Of a DNA stretch of 64,000 nt, positions 43,856 to 52,031 are shown piece by piece. Every line of letters begins with the position of its first letter. The first letter of the stretch is position 1. The stretch spans positions 868,001-932,000 of the forward strand of contig NZ_JALKAS010000001.1 in the NCBI RefSeq assembly GCF_023015695.1, read 5' to 3'. The notes under the pieces were generated by a model, which had not been told where the DNA came from, did no database searches, and worked only from the letters and a program-made list of their open reading frames with translations. The DNA is from Jannaschia sp. S6380 (GTDB lineage Bacteria; Pseudomonadota; Alphaproteobacteria; Rhodobacterales; Rhodobacteraceae). Made by a program: the position numbers and the translations under genes.

Positions 43856-44224
43856 TCAGCCCTCGAACAGGCCGATGGAGTTCCCGTCGAGATCCAGCGC
43901 ATAGAAGAAGCGCCCCGCCGGGATCGGGATCGGGTCGCTCGTCACGCGCCCTCCGGCGTCGCGCACACGGTCCATGACCTCCTCCAGGGTGCCGGGCGCG
44001 GTGAGATGGATCGTGTTCCCCGTACCCTCCGGCGCGGGTTTGCCGGGATAGATATGGCCGGCCGCTCCGGCGTCGTTCATCCCGTCGCCCAGCGGCACCA
44101 TCGGGTTCGGCCCGCTTTCGTCCATCTTCAACTCGCGGCCGAGAACGGCGGAATAGAAGGCGCGCGCGGCATTTAGATCGGTTGCCGGAATTTCGGTCCA
44201 GACGACCGTGTTCGCTTGTGTCAT
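43856..44224 (-). CDS. VOC family protein (glyoxalase/bleomycin-resistance fold)
   Basis: A 122-aa single-domain vicinal oxygen chelate protein with two beta-alpha-beta-beta-beta units. Landmarks are VVWTEIPATDLNAARAFYSA with VLGREL, the typical first unit, and a second ending RFFYALDLDGNSIGLFEG, where the metal-ligand Glu would be the penultimate residue. The substrate is unknown. It is the first gene of a two-gene unit with the WYL regulator, preceded about 63 bp upstream by a perfect 10-bp inverted repeat. Confidence 0.88.
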   Translation of the reverse strand: MTQANTVVWTEIPATDLNAARAFYSAVLGRELKMDESGPNPMVPLGDGMNDAGAAGHIYPGKPAPEGTGNTIHLTAPGTLEEVMDRVRDAGGRVTSDPIPIPAGRFFYALDLDGNSIGLFEG

Positions 44225-44286
44225 GTCGGTATCCTCGCTCTCAACGGCCCCGTCGATCGGGCCCGTGACGGCAGTATGGCATCCCC

Positions 44287-44310
44287 CTCCTGACAGCGTT
44301 CTGTCAGGAG
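44287..44310. promoter_or_regulatory. Perfect palindrome, candidate operator of the VOC-WYL operon
   Basis: CTCCTGACAG, a 4-nt spacer CGTT, then CTGTCAGGAG: ten perfect pairs. It lies 63 bp upstream of the VOC start and 48 bp past the cyclase stop. No U tract follows on the minus strand, so an operator is more likely than a terminator. The WYL regulator made by the operon is the obvious candidate binder. Confidence 0.55.
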
Positions 44311-44357
44311 TGTCGCGGTCGGGGCCGGCCCGGGCAAACCGGGCCGCCGAGCGTGGC

Positions 44358-45173
44358 TCAGATCATGGCGAAGATGCGTGCGGGGCCGCCCGTGCCGCCG
44401 CGATGCTTCGGCGCGCCGACCACCAGGGTCGCCCCGGCCGCCGGAACCTGCTCCAGCCCGGCCAGGCATTCGATGCCGTATCGCCCCGTCGGCAGCCAGG
44501 CGTAATGCGTGGCGAAATCGGACGACGGCCCGTGATCCAGCGACAGCGTGTCCACGGCCATCGCCGCAGCCGAGCTGCGCTCGAGCAGCAGGGCGGTCGC
44601 CTCGGGGTGAAAGCCGGGAAAGTGCATCGTGCCTTCGTCGTCGGCATTTCGGAACGCGTCGGTCGCGACCTTGTCGGCCCAGCCCGACAGCATCGCGACG
44701 CAGGCCCGGTCGGGGATGTCGCCATGTTCCGCGATCCACGCCTCAAGGTCATCGGGCGTGACCTGCGCATCGGCATCGGCGGCGGCCTTCTCGCGTATGT
44801 CGACCACACAGAGGGGCACGACCAGGTCGCCCACCTCCAACTCGTCCACCGAGCGGCCGTCGGCGGAGAAATGCAGCGGCGCGTCGATATGCGTGCCGGT
44901 GTGTTCGTTGAGCGAGAGCTGGAACAGGTTGAACCCGTTGTCAGCGAAGTTGAACGTCTGCTCCATCGCGATGCCGGGTTCGCCGAAATAGGTCGGAAAA
45001 TCCGGCCCGTAGGCATGGGTCATGTCGAAGACGGACCCGTGCGCGTCGGCCCGCGCGGCCGTGCCCAGACCTGCGGCGGTCAGGCCCGCCCCGACGGCCA
45101 GCCCACCGCGGAACATGTCCCGCCGCGTCAGCATCCGTTCCTTGACCGAATTCATTACGCAAACATCGCACAT
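44358..45173 (-). CDS. Cyclase family protein with Tat signal (kynurenine formamidase-like fold)
   Basis: A 271-aa protein. The N-terminus MCDVCVMNSVKERMLTRRDM runs into a Tat signal, TRRDMFRGGLAVGAGLTAAG, ending near ARADA, so it is exported folded, probably with metal bound. The metal-binding signature is NEHTGTHIDAPLHFSADG near residue 95, the HxGTHxDxPxH motif of the cyclase/KynB family. Later HGPSSDFATHYAWLPTG and GIECLAGLEQVP complete the fold. Start at 45173 is set by GGGGGAAG 6 bp upstream. The CxxC before the Tat motif is unusual for such a leader. Substrate unknown; most relatives act on amides or lactone-like compounds. Confidence 0.85.
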   Translation of the reverse strand: MCDVCVMNSVKERMLTRRDMFRGGLAVGAGLTAAGLGTAARADAHGSVFDMTHAYGPDFPTYFGEPGIAMEQTFNFADNGFNLFQLSLNEHTGTHIDAPLHFSADGRSVDELEVGDLVVPLCVVDIREKAAADADAQVTPDDLEAWIAEHGDIPDRACVAMLSGWADKVATDAFRNADDEGTMHFPGFHPEATALLLERSSAAAMAVDTLSLDHGPSSDFATHYAWLPTGRYGIECLAGLEQVPAAGATLVVGAPKHRGGTGGPARIFAMI

Positions 45174-45286
45174 GGCAATCTTCCCCCATTGCTTTGACCC
45201 TAGGTAAACCTCAGGCTGCTGTCCGGTGGGGCATCCTGTCAACTGCGTGCACGGGAATCTGCCCGGCGACCGGGGGGGCGCCCGCC

Positions 45287-45568
45287 TCAGCGCCGGTGCG
45301 CGAGGCGCCGGGAGTTGGCGCGCGTGGTGCGTCCGATCGGCGTCAGGGCCAGGCCGTAGGTCTGTGCAGGCGTCTTGCCCGAAAGCACCGCGCCCATCGC
45401 AGCCAGGCCCGACTGGGCGAAGGCCGTCTGCTTTTCGGTGATCATGCGCAGGTTCTCGCCCGGGGCGGCGGACCCGCCGGCCATCCCCATCACCCGCAGG
45501 CCGATCACCGTCTGTGCCTCGATCAGCATCTGGGTCGTCCGCATCTGAAGCCGTAACAGTTCGAGCAT
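45287..45568 (-). CDS. Small helical protein of Rhodobacterales (phasin/antifreeze-annotated type)
   Basis: A 93-aa protein starting MLELLRLQMRTTQMLIEAQT and containing VMGMAGGSAAPGENLRMITE and TAFAQSGLAAMGAVLSGKTP, with a basic tail. It is predicted to be helical and amphipathic. Close relatives in the order are often labelled antifreeze protein, with no evidence I know of; a phasin-like surface role would fit the pattern equally. AGGAGA 7 bp before 45568 decides the start against an earlier in-frame ATG. Confidence 0.65.
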   Translation of the reverse strand: MLELLRLQMRTTQMLIEAQTVIGLRVMGMAGGSAAPGENLRMITEKQTAFAQSGLAAMGAVLSGKTPAQTYGLALTPIGRTTRANSRRLAHRR

Positions 45569-45689
45569 CCGCAATCTCCTGTGGTCGGGGGGGAACGCGC
45601 CGGGGGCGTCCCGGTTCATTCAAGGCCCTGCGACCGACGACCGACCTACGCCTCTGGTCAAGGCGGCACAAGCTGGGTAACCGGGCGTC

Positions 45690-46715
45690 ATGGACAGCCT
45701 GACGATCCGCCGGCCCGACGATTGGCATCTGCACCTGCGCGACGGCGAAATGCTGCGACTGGTCGCGCCCGCGAGTCGCCATTTCGGTCGCGCGATCGTC
45801 ATGCCGAACCTGGTGCCACCCGTGGTGACCGGCGACGATGCGCGGGCGTACCGCGACCGGGTGATCGCCGCGGGGTTCGCGAAACCGCTGATGACGCTGT
45901 ATCTGACCGAGGGGACCGACCCCGACGACGTGGTGCGCGCGCATGCCGACGGGGTGATCCACGCGGTGAAGCTCTACCCCGCTGGGGCCACGACCAACTC
46001 CGCCTCGGGCGTGCGCGACATGGGTCGGGTCCGCCCCGTGCTGGCCGCGATGGAGGCGGCGGGCGTGCCGCTCTGCCTGCACGGCGAGGTGACGGCGGCG
46101 GAGGTGGACATCTTCGACCGGGAGGCCGCGTTCCTCGACCGGGTCCTGACGCCGCTGCGGGCCGCGCATCCCGGCCTGAAGCTGACGCTGGAGCATGTCA
46201 CGACGTCGGACGCAGTCGACTGGGTCCGCGCACATCCCGGCGTGGGCGCGACGATCACGGTGCAGCACCTGATGGCGAACCGGAACGACATGCTGGCGGG
46301 CGGGATGCGGCCCCATTTCTATTGCCTGCCGATCCTGAAGCGCGACACGCATCAGGCAGTCCTGCGGCGGGCGGCGACGTCGGGCGAGGCGCAGTTCTTC
46401 CTCGGCACCGACAGCGCGCCGCATCCGACCCACGCGAAGGAGGCGAGCTGCTGCGCCGCCGGGTGCTTCACCGCGCCACATGCCTTGCCCCTACTGGCTC
46501 ATGTGTTCGAGGCCGAAGGCGCGCTCGACCGGATGGAGGCGTTCGCGTCGCTGAATGGGCCCGCGCATTACGGCCTGCCGGCGAATGACGACACGATCAC
46601 CCTGACCAAGGGCGAACCCCTGGACTTTCCCGAGCGGATCGAGGGGCATGGCCAGTCCGTCACCCTGTTCGATCCCGGCCATCCCGTCCACTGGCACGTC
46701 ACGGAGCCCGCATGA
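45690..46715 (+). CDS. pyrC: Dihydroorotase (class II)
   Basis: A 341-aa zinc amidohydrolase closing carbamoyl aspartate to dihydroorotate in pyrimidine synthesis. Metal-binding HxH is in [14 protein letters not shown], the carboxylated Lys in [18 protein letters not shown], the His of LCLHGEVT and of LTLEHVTT follow, and the catalytic Asp is in [17 protein letters not shown]. This is the E. coli-type single-domain class. The stop overlaps pyrE by ATGA. Confidence 0.96.
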   Translation: MDSLTIRRPDDWHLHLRDGEMLRLVAPASRHFGRAIVMPNLVPPVVTGDDARAYRDRVIAAGFAKPLMTLYLTEGTDPDDVVRAHADGVIHAVKLYPAGATTNSASGVRDMGRVRPVLAAMEAAGVPLCLHGEVTAAEVDIFDREAAFLDRVLTPLRAAHPGLKLTLEHVTTSDAVDWVRAHPGVGATITVQHLMANRNDMLAGGMRPHFYCLPILKRDTHQAVLRRAATSGEAQFFLGTDSAPHPTHAKEASCCAAGCFTAPHALPLLAHVFEAEGALDRMEAFASLNGPAHYGLPANDDTITLTKGEPLDFPERIEGHGQSVTLFDPGHPVHWHVTEPA

Positions 46716-47392
46716 TCCCGACCAGTTTCCCCCCGAAGGAGGAGATCGCCCGCCTGACCGCCCGCGCCCTGTTGGAGGTCGAGGCCGTGCATTTCAACGC
46801 GCGCGAGCCCTTCACCCTCGCCTCCGGCCTGCCAAGTCCGACCTATATCGACTGCCGCAAGCTCATCTCCTACCCGCGCCTGCGCGCGACGCTGATGGAT
46901 TTTCTGGCCGTCACCGTAATGCGCGACGCCGGGTTCGAGGCGTTCGACAATGTCGCCGGCGGCGAGACGGCGGGCATTCCCTTCGCCGCGTTCATGGCCG
47001 AGCGGCTGGCCCTGCCGATGACCTATGTGCGCAAGAAGCCCAAGGGCTACGGCCGCAACGCCCGGATCGAGGGTCTGATGATAGAAGGGCAGCGCATCCT
47101 GCTGGTGGAGGACATGACGACGGATGGCGGCAGCAAGCTGTCCTTCGTGGACGCGATCCGCGAGACGGGTGCTGTCTGCGCGCATACCGCCGTCATCTTC
47201 AGCTACGGCATCTTCCCCGAAATCACCGAAACGCTGGGCGATCACGGCGTGACGCTGCATGCGCTCGCGACTTGGTGGGACGTGCTGGCCGAGGCGAAGC
47301 GGCAGGGTCATTTCGATGCCGAGACGCTGGCCGGAGTCGAGGCGTTCCTGAACGATCCGCGCGGGTGGCAGGCGGCACGCGGCGGGGCCTGA
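46712..47392 (+). CDS. pyrE: Orotate phosphoribosyltransferase
   Basis: A 226-aa enzyme joining orotate to PRPP to give OMP. The PRPP motif is [18 protein letters not shown] near residue 128, the flexible loop with [15 protein letters not shown] lies before it, and [20 protein letters not shown] is the N-terminal orotate-side block. It directly follows pyrC with a 4-bp overlap, so two pyrimidine steps are co-translated. Confidence 0.96.
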   Translation: MIPTSFPPKEEIARLTARALLEVEAVHFNAREPFTLASGLPSPTYIDCRKLISYPRLRATLMDFLAVTVMRDAGFEAFDNVAGGETAGIPFAAFMAERLALPMTYVRKKPKGYGRNARIEGLMIEGQRILLVEDMTTDGGSKLSFVDAIRETGAVCAHTAVIFSYGIFPEITETLGDHGVTLHALATWWDVLAEAKRQGHFDAETLAGVEAFLNDPRGWQAARGGA

Positions 47393-47500
47393 TCGCCCAA
47401 CTCCGCCCATCGGACACCGCGCGCTTGACGCGAGGTCGGAAACCCGATTCCGTGGAGGTGCGGCGCGGCGTCGCGTCGGGTGACCATCGGGTGTCCAACA

Positions 47501-47962
47501 ATGCGCGTCCTGTTGATCTGTATGCTCGTGTCGGGCCTTGCCGCGTGCGGGCCCCGCGGGGTTCCACCGCCCGAAGCCCGGATCGAGGCGCGGCGCATCA
47601 ACGCCCTCGACGCGTCGGCCCTGTGGCGGATCCAGTCCAGCACCCGCGACCCGATCGAACTGGCGCAGGTCGAGGCCGAGCTGGGCAGCCGGGGTCAGTT
47701 CGCCTCCGGGTCGTCCTATCTGGGGCGTCGGACGCTGGCGGGCGCGGGCCGGGCGCGGTATCGCCGGCCGGCGCAGGACGATCCGTCGCTGGACGGCGTG
47801 AATTGCGACGATTTCCTGACCGATGCCGCTGCGCAAGCCGAGTTCCTGGGTTCGGGCGGGCCGCGCAACGACCGACACAAGCTCGATGACGACGGCGACG
47901 GTCTCGCTTGCGATTGGGCCGACGACCTGCGCCGCTCGGTGGTCGAGGCGCGGCGGCGCTGA
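47501..47962 (+). CDS. Lipoprotein with Excalibur calcium-binding domain (copy 1)
   Basis: A 153-aa lipoprotein. The signal MRVLLICMLVSGLAACGPRG has the lipobox SGLAAC, so Cys16 would be acylated. After a linker, ALDASALWRIQ and IELAQVEAELGSRGQFASGS form a short conserved region, and the C-terminal part NCDDFLTDAAAQAEFL and LDDDGDGLACDWADDL is an Excalibur domain (DxDxDGxxCE-type calcium loop with paired Cys). The ATG at 47501 is preferred to an upstream in-frame GTG because the lipoprotein signal starts there. The next gene is a clear paralogue. Confidence 0.78.
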   Translation: MRVLLICMLVSGLAACGPRGVPPPEARIEARRINALDASALWRIQSSTRDPIELAQVEAELGSRGQFASGSSYLGRRTLAGAGRARYRRPAQDDPSLDGVNCDDFLTDAAAQAEFLGSGGPRNDRHKLDDDGDGLACDWADDLRRSVVEARRR

Positions 47963-48066
47963 TCAGGGCAAGGGCAAGACGATCTTGACGGATCGATCCG
48001 CCACGCGCCGTGCGCGGTGACCGGGTCAATGATTGCAAATCAGGTGTCTATGGCCGAAGCTGTCAT

Positions 48067-48624
48067 ATGTCGTTCCGCCGTTCCGTCCTTGCCCTTCCGC
48101 TGATCCTGGCCGCTTGCGCCACGCCGCCCCCCGGCCCGGACGCCCCGGATCTGACGGCGCTGGACACGCGTTCGCTGTGGGCGATGCACGGGACGACGTC
48201 GGGCCTGGACCATCTCGCGGTTGAGGCGGAGCTGGGCGCGCGGGGTCAGACGATATCGGGCGCGTCGTATCTCGGTCAGCGGACGGCCGGCGGCGTCGGC
48301 CGTTCGAGCTATGCACGTGGCACGGTTTCGGGGACGGCGCAGGACAGGTTCAATTGCGGCGACTTCCTTTCGGCGGGAGCGGCGCAAGTAGCCTTTCTGC
48401 GGGCCGGCGGGCCGATGCGCGACCCGCACCGGCTGGACGCCGACGGCGATGGCTTCGCCTGCGAATGGGGAACGCGCGTTCGCACCGTGGCGCGAACCGC
48501 GACGCGCCCCGCGCGCATCATTGCCCGTCCACACAGCACGCCCTCATCCCGCTGCCATGTCGGACCGCGCGGCGGCACCTACACGATCACGTCGGGGGGC
48601 AACAAGAACTACGACGGCTGTTGA
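48067..48624 (+). CDS. Lipoprotein with Excalibur calcium-binding domain (copy 2)
   Basis: A 185-aa paralogue of the preceding protein. Signal MSFRRSVLALPLILAACATP with lipobox LILAAC; then LDTRSLWAMHG and LAVEAELGARGQTISGASYL match the linker region of copy 1, and NCGDFLSAGAAQVAFL with LDADGDGFACEWG is the Excalibur domain. It has an extra basic and Thr-rich C-terminal extension of about 55 residues, ending GPRGGTYTITSGGNKNYDGC, with two more cysteines. The paired genes look like a tandem duplication followed by divergence. The ATG at 48067 is chosen over an upstream in-frame start for the same signal-peptide reason. Confidence 0.78.
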   Translation: MSFRRSVLALPLILAACATPPPGPDAPDLTALDTRSLWAMHGTTSGLDHLAVEAELGARGQTISGASYLGQRTAGGVGRSSYARGTVSGTAQDRFNCGDFLSAGAAQVAFLRAGGPMRDPHRLDADGDGFACEWGTRVRTVARTATRPARIIARPHSTPSSRCHVGPRGGTYTITSGGNKNYDGC

Positions 48625-48726
48625 CAGGGCGCCACCCGGACGATGTCCCCGCTTTCCACAGCCCCCGTGCGTTGCCCCGGACGGGATGTTGCCCTAGACC
48701 GACCCCGGGCAGAATGGGGCAGGCAG

Positions 48727-50205
48727 ATGACGACGATCACACGACTGGACCAAGGCGTTCCCGCCTCGACGGACAGCAACCTGCCCCATAATATCGAGGC
48801 GGAACAGCAGCTTCTAGGCGCCCTTCTGTCGGACAACGACCTGTATGACCGGGCCGCGTCCATCGTCCGGTCGGAACATTTCTACGATCCGGTCCACGCC
48901 CGCATCTTCGATATCTGCGCCGCCCGCATCCAGAAGAACGCCCTGGCCTCGCCCGTCACGCTGAAGCCGTTCCTGGAGGAGGACGAGGGGCTGCGCGCGC
49001 TGGGCGGGCCGTCCTATCTGGTGACGCTGGCGGCCTCGGCCATCGCGGCCTATGCGGTGCGCGACTATGCGCAGATGATCTATGACCTGGCGATCAGGCG
49101 TGAACTGATCGCGTTGGGCCGCGACATCAGCGCCCAGGCCACCGACGTCACTGTCGAGCGCGAACCGTCCGACCAGATCACGGACGCCGAGTCGAAGCTC
49201 TACGCCTTGGCCGAACAGGGCCGCGCCGAAAGCGGCTTCCAATCGTTCCTGTCGGCGATCAAGCAGGCCGTCGACGTGGCCAATGCCGCCTATCAGCGGG
49301 ACGGCGGGCTCGCCGGCATCTCCACCGGACTGATCGACATGGACAAGAAGCTGGGCGGCCTGCACCGCTCGGACCTTCTGATCCTCGCGGGGCGTCCGTC
49401 GATGGGCAAGACGTCGCTGGCGACGAACATCGCGTTCAACGTCGCCAAGGCATACCGCGCCGGCAAGACGTATGACGGCCGCGACGGCGCGGTCGAGGGT
49501 GGGGTCGTCGGGTTCTACTCGCTGGAGATGTCGGCGGAACAACTGGCGGCCCGTGTCCTGTCGGAGGCCGCCGAGGTGCCGTCCGAACAGATCCGGCGCG
49601 GCGACATGACGGAGGCCGAGTTCCGCCGCTTCGTCGAGGCGGCGAAGGCACTCGAATCCTGCCCGCTCTATATCGACGACACGCCCGCCTTGCCGATCGC
49701 GCAGCTCGCCGCCCGCGCGCGGCGGCAGAAGCGGACACACGGGCTGGACCTCTTGATCATCGACTACCTGCAACTTGTGACCGCGCCGGGCAAGGGCGAC
49801 AGCCGCGTGAACGAAGTCTCGGCGATCACGCAAGGATTGAAGGCCATCGCCAAGGAGCTGGACATTCCCGTCATCGCCCTGTCGCAGCTTTCGCGCCAGG
49901 TCGAGAACCGGGAGGACAAGCGACCGCAGCTTTCGGATTTGCGCGAGTCCGGCTCCATCGAGCAGGACGCGGACGTCGTGATGTTCGTGTACCGCGAAGA
50001 ATACTACAAGGAACGCGAGAAGCCGGGCGATCATCAGCTCGATAAGATGGCCGAGTGGCAGGCCGCGATGGAGGCCGTCCACGGCAAGGCCGAAGTCATC
50101 ATCGGCAAGCAGCGCCACGGCCCCATCGGCACGGTGGACCTGGCGTTCGAGGGGCGGTTCACCCGGTTCGGCGACCTCGCGAGACCGTGGCAGGAAGGGC
50201 GCTGA
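48727..50205 (+). CDS. dnaB: Replicative DNA helicase DnaB
   Basis: A 492-aa hexameric helicase of the replisome. The N-terminal primase-binding domain has PHNIEAEQQLLGALLSDNDL and FYDPVHARIFDICAARI. The RecA-like motor has LLILAGRPSMGKTSLATNIA (Walker A), GFYSLEMSAEQLAARVLSEA, LDLLIIDYLQLVTAP (Walker B) and LSQLSRQVENREDKRPQLSD. An insertion after Walker A (AYRAGKTYDGRDGAVEGG) is common in alphaproteobacteria. No intein is present. The RidA gene begins 4 bp after its stop. Confidence 0.97.
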   Translation: MTTITRLDQGVPASTDSNLPHNIEAEQQLLGALLSDNDLYDRAASIVRSEHFYDPVHARIFDICAARIQKNALASPVTLKPFLEEDEGLRALGGPSYLVTLAASAIAAYAVRDYAQMIYDLAIRRELIALGRDISAQATDVTVEREPSDQITDAESKLYALAEQGRAESGFQSFLSAIKQAVDVANAAYQRDGGLAGISTGLIDMDKKLGGLHRSDLLILAGRPSMGKTSLATNIAFNVAKAYRAGKTYDGRDGAVEGGVVGFYSLEMSAEQLAARVLSEAAEVPSEQIRRGDMTEAEFRRFVEAAKALESCPLYIDDTPALPIAQLAARARRQKRTHGLDLLIIDYLQLVTAPGKGDSRVNEVSAITQGLKAIAKELDIPVIALSQLSRQVENREDKRPQLSDLRESGSIEQDADVVMFVYREEYYKEREKPGDHQLDKMAEWQAAMEAVHGKAEVIIGKQRHGPIGTVDLAFEGRFTRFGDLARPWQEGR

Positions 50206-50209
50206 GCCG

Positions 50210-50614
50210 ATGCGAGTCGCCATCGTCCCGCCGTCGATGGGTGCCGTGACCTTGCCCCTTTCGCCGGCGATACGCTCGGGCGACCACCTGTTCCTGACCG
50301 GCATGACGGGCAGCGGCCCGGATGGTCGGATGGCGCCCGATCCGGAGATCCAGTTCCACGCGGCCTTCGACAAGATCGCCGAAACACTCGGCGCGGCTGG
50401 CCTGACCCTCGACGCCGTGGTCGAAATGACGAGCTATCACCTCGACCTCCGCACCCATTTCGACCTGTTCGAGGCGGTGTGCCGCGCGCGCTTCGCCGCC
50501 CCCTACCCGGCCTGGACCGCCGTCGAGGTCGCGGGCCTGCGCCGAGAAGGCGCGCTGGTGGAGGTCCGGGCGATCGCGCGGGCGACCGCCGACAGCAACC
50601 CGTCCGCGACTTGA
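50210..50614 (+). CDS. RidA family protein (copy 1)
   Basis: A 134-aa YjgF/YER057c/UK114-type protein. The family core is visible: SPAIRSGDHLFLTGMTGSGP, FDKIAETLGAAGLTLDAVVE with MTSYHLDL, and PYPAWTAVEVAGLRREGALV, where the last block stands in for the usual PARxxVxV. The Arg that binds the carboxylate of 2-aminoacrylate in true RidA is not in its usual context, so deaminase activity is uncertain. It sits 4 bp after dnaB. A second family member is at 54065. Confidence 0.85.
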   Translation: MRVAIVPPSMGAVTLPLSPAIRSGDHLFLTGMTGSGPDGRMAPDPEIQFHAAFDKIAETLGAAGLTLDAVVEMTSYHLDLRTHFDLFEAVCRARFAAPYPAWTAVEVAGLRREGALVEVRAIARATADSNPSAT

Positions 50615-50646
50615 CGGACCGGCGGCGCGGGGCGTAGCGCCTCGGC

Positions 50647-51999
50647 ATGCCAGAGAATTTCCCCACCATCGAATTCGTCAACCACGCCTCCGTCCTGATC
50701 CGGCACGGGTCCGTCGGCCTCCTCTCGGACCCGTGGTATTCCGGTCCGGCTTTTCACAAGGGCTGGCGCCTGCTGCACGAGACGCCGGAGGAAGCGGTGG
50801 CCGATCTGCTGACGCGGACGACGCATATCTGGATCAGCCACGAACACCCGGACCATTTCTCGGTCGGGTTCTTCAAACGCTGGGGCGACACGATCCGGTC
50901 CCGGGGAATCGCGCTTCTTTTTCAGAAGATCGACGACCAACGCGTGGCGGGCTTCCTGCGGGGGCAGGGCTTCGCGCTGACCGAGCTTCCGATGGGCCGC
51001 CCGCACGATCTGGGTGACATGACGGTCACCTGCCTCAAGGATGAGTTCTACGACAGCGCGCTGTCGGTGCGCGCCGGCGGTCGCCACATCCTGAACCTGA
51101 ACGACTGCGCCGTGGGCGACCGCGATCGCGCGCAGGAGATCCGCGACGCGGTCGGACCGTGTGACATCCTGCTGACCCAATTCAGCTATGCCGCCTGGAA
51201 GGGCGGGCGCGACAACCGGGCCTGGCGGGTCGACGCCGCGCACGAGAAGCTGAACAACGTTCGCATCCAGGCCGAAGTGCTGGCGCCTTCGACGGTCATC
51301 CCCTTCGCGAGCTTCGTACGGTTCGCGCATGAGCGGAACCTGTACCTGAACGACGCCGCCAACACCGTAGCCGACGTCGAGACCGCCTTCGCCGATGCCG
51401 ATTTCGACCTGCGCATCATGCGCCCGGGCGACGTGACGGACGGCACCGCCGATCCGGAGGCAAGCGCCGCCGCGCGCGACTGGTGGCTGGCGCAGTCCGA
51501 CGAGCGCCCGCCGACGACCTATGACAGCGTGGACGAGGACCGCTTGCGCGCGTCCTTCGCCGGCTGGCGGCAGCGGGTCCATGCCAACAACAACGTCAAC
51601 GCCATGCGGATCGCGCAGCGGCTCTCGCCCATACGTGTGCTCCAACCGGTAACGATCGCCTGCGACGACACGGGCGACACGTGGTGCGTCGATCCGGTGG
51701 CCGGGACGCTGGAGCGGACCGACGGGACCGCCGATCTGGCCATGCATTCCGAATCCCTCGATTTCCTGTTCTCCAACAGCTTCGGCTTCGACACGCTGAC
51801 CGTGAACGGCACGTTCGAGGAAGCGTCGGAGGGCGGCTTCGCCCGCGTCGCACGGTCGCTGGCGATCGAGAACCTGAACAACTTGGGCCTGTCCTTCGGC
51901 CCGTCGCTGATCCTGCAGAAGCAGGTCCTCGCCGCGTTCTTCGACCGGATGCGCAAGGTTCGCCGCAAGATGCGCGCGAACCACGACGGAGCCGCTTGA
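50647..51999 (+). CDS. MBL fold metallo-hydrolase (UlaG/CMP-Neu5Ac hydroxylase-like)
   Basis: A 450-aa protein. The metallo-beta-lactamase domain spans about residues 5-230: EFVNHASVLIRHGSVGLLSD with PWYSGPAF, and THIWISHEHPDHFSVGFFKR with the HxHxDH metal motif. The following LNLNDCAVGDRD and LTQFSYAAWKGG, then PFASFVRFAHERNLYLND, resemble the non-Rieske part of CMP-N-acetylneuraminate hydroxylase-like proteins. The C-terminal 200 residues are not recognised. No signal peptide. The substrate is unknown. It lies between the RidA gene and alr, all on the plus strand. Confidence 0.78.
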   Translation: MPENFPTIEFVNHASVLIRHGSVGLLSDPWYSGPAFHKGWRLLHETPEEAVADLLTRTTHIWISHEHPDHFSVGFFKRWGDTIRSRGIALLFQKIDDQRVAGFLRGQGFALTELPMGRPHDLGDMTVTCLKDEFYDSALSVRAGGRHILNLNDCAVGDRDRAQEIRDAVGPCDILLTQFSYAAWKGGRDNRAWRVDAAHEKLNNVRIQAEVLAPSTVIPFASFVRFAHERNLYLNDAANTVADVETAFADADFDLRIMRPGDVTDGTADPEASAAARDWWLAQSDERPPTTYDSVDEDRLRASFAGWRQRVHANNNVNAMRIAQRLSPIRVLQPVTIACDDTGDTWCVDPVAGTLERTDGTADLAMHSESLDFLFSNSFGFDTLTVNGTFEEASEGGFARVARSLAIENLNNLGLSFGPSLILQKQVLAAFFDRMRKVRRKMRANHDGAA

Positions 52000-52031
52000 C
52001 GGCGCATTCGCCGCGTCCCATCACCCAGCCG

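Noticed and set aside
44358..46481. 707-codon minus frame upstream of the cyclase
   Set aside because: Its 5' part is antisense to pyrC and the small helical-protein gene; only the segment from 45173 has a signal peptide and ribosome site.
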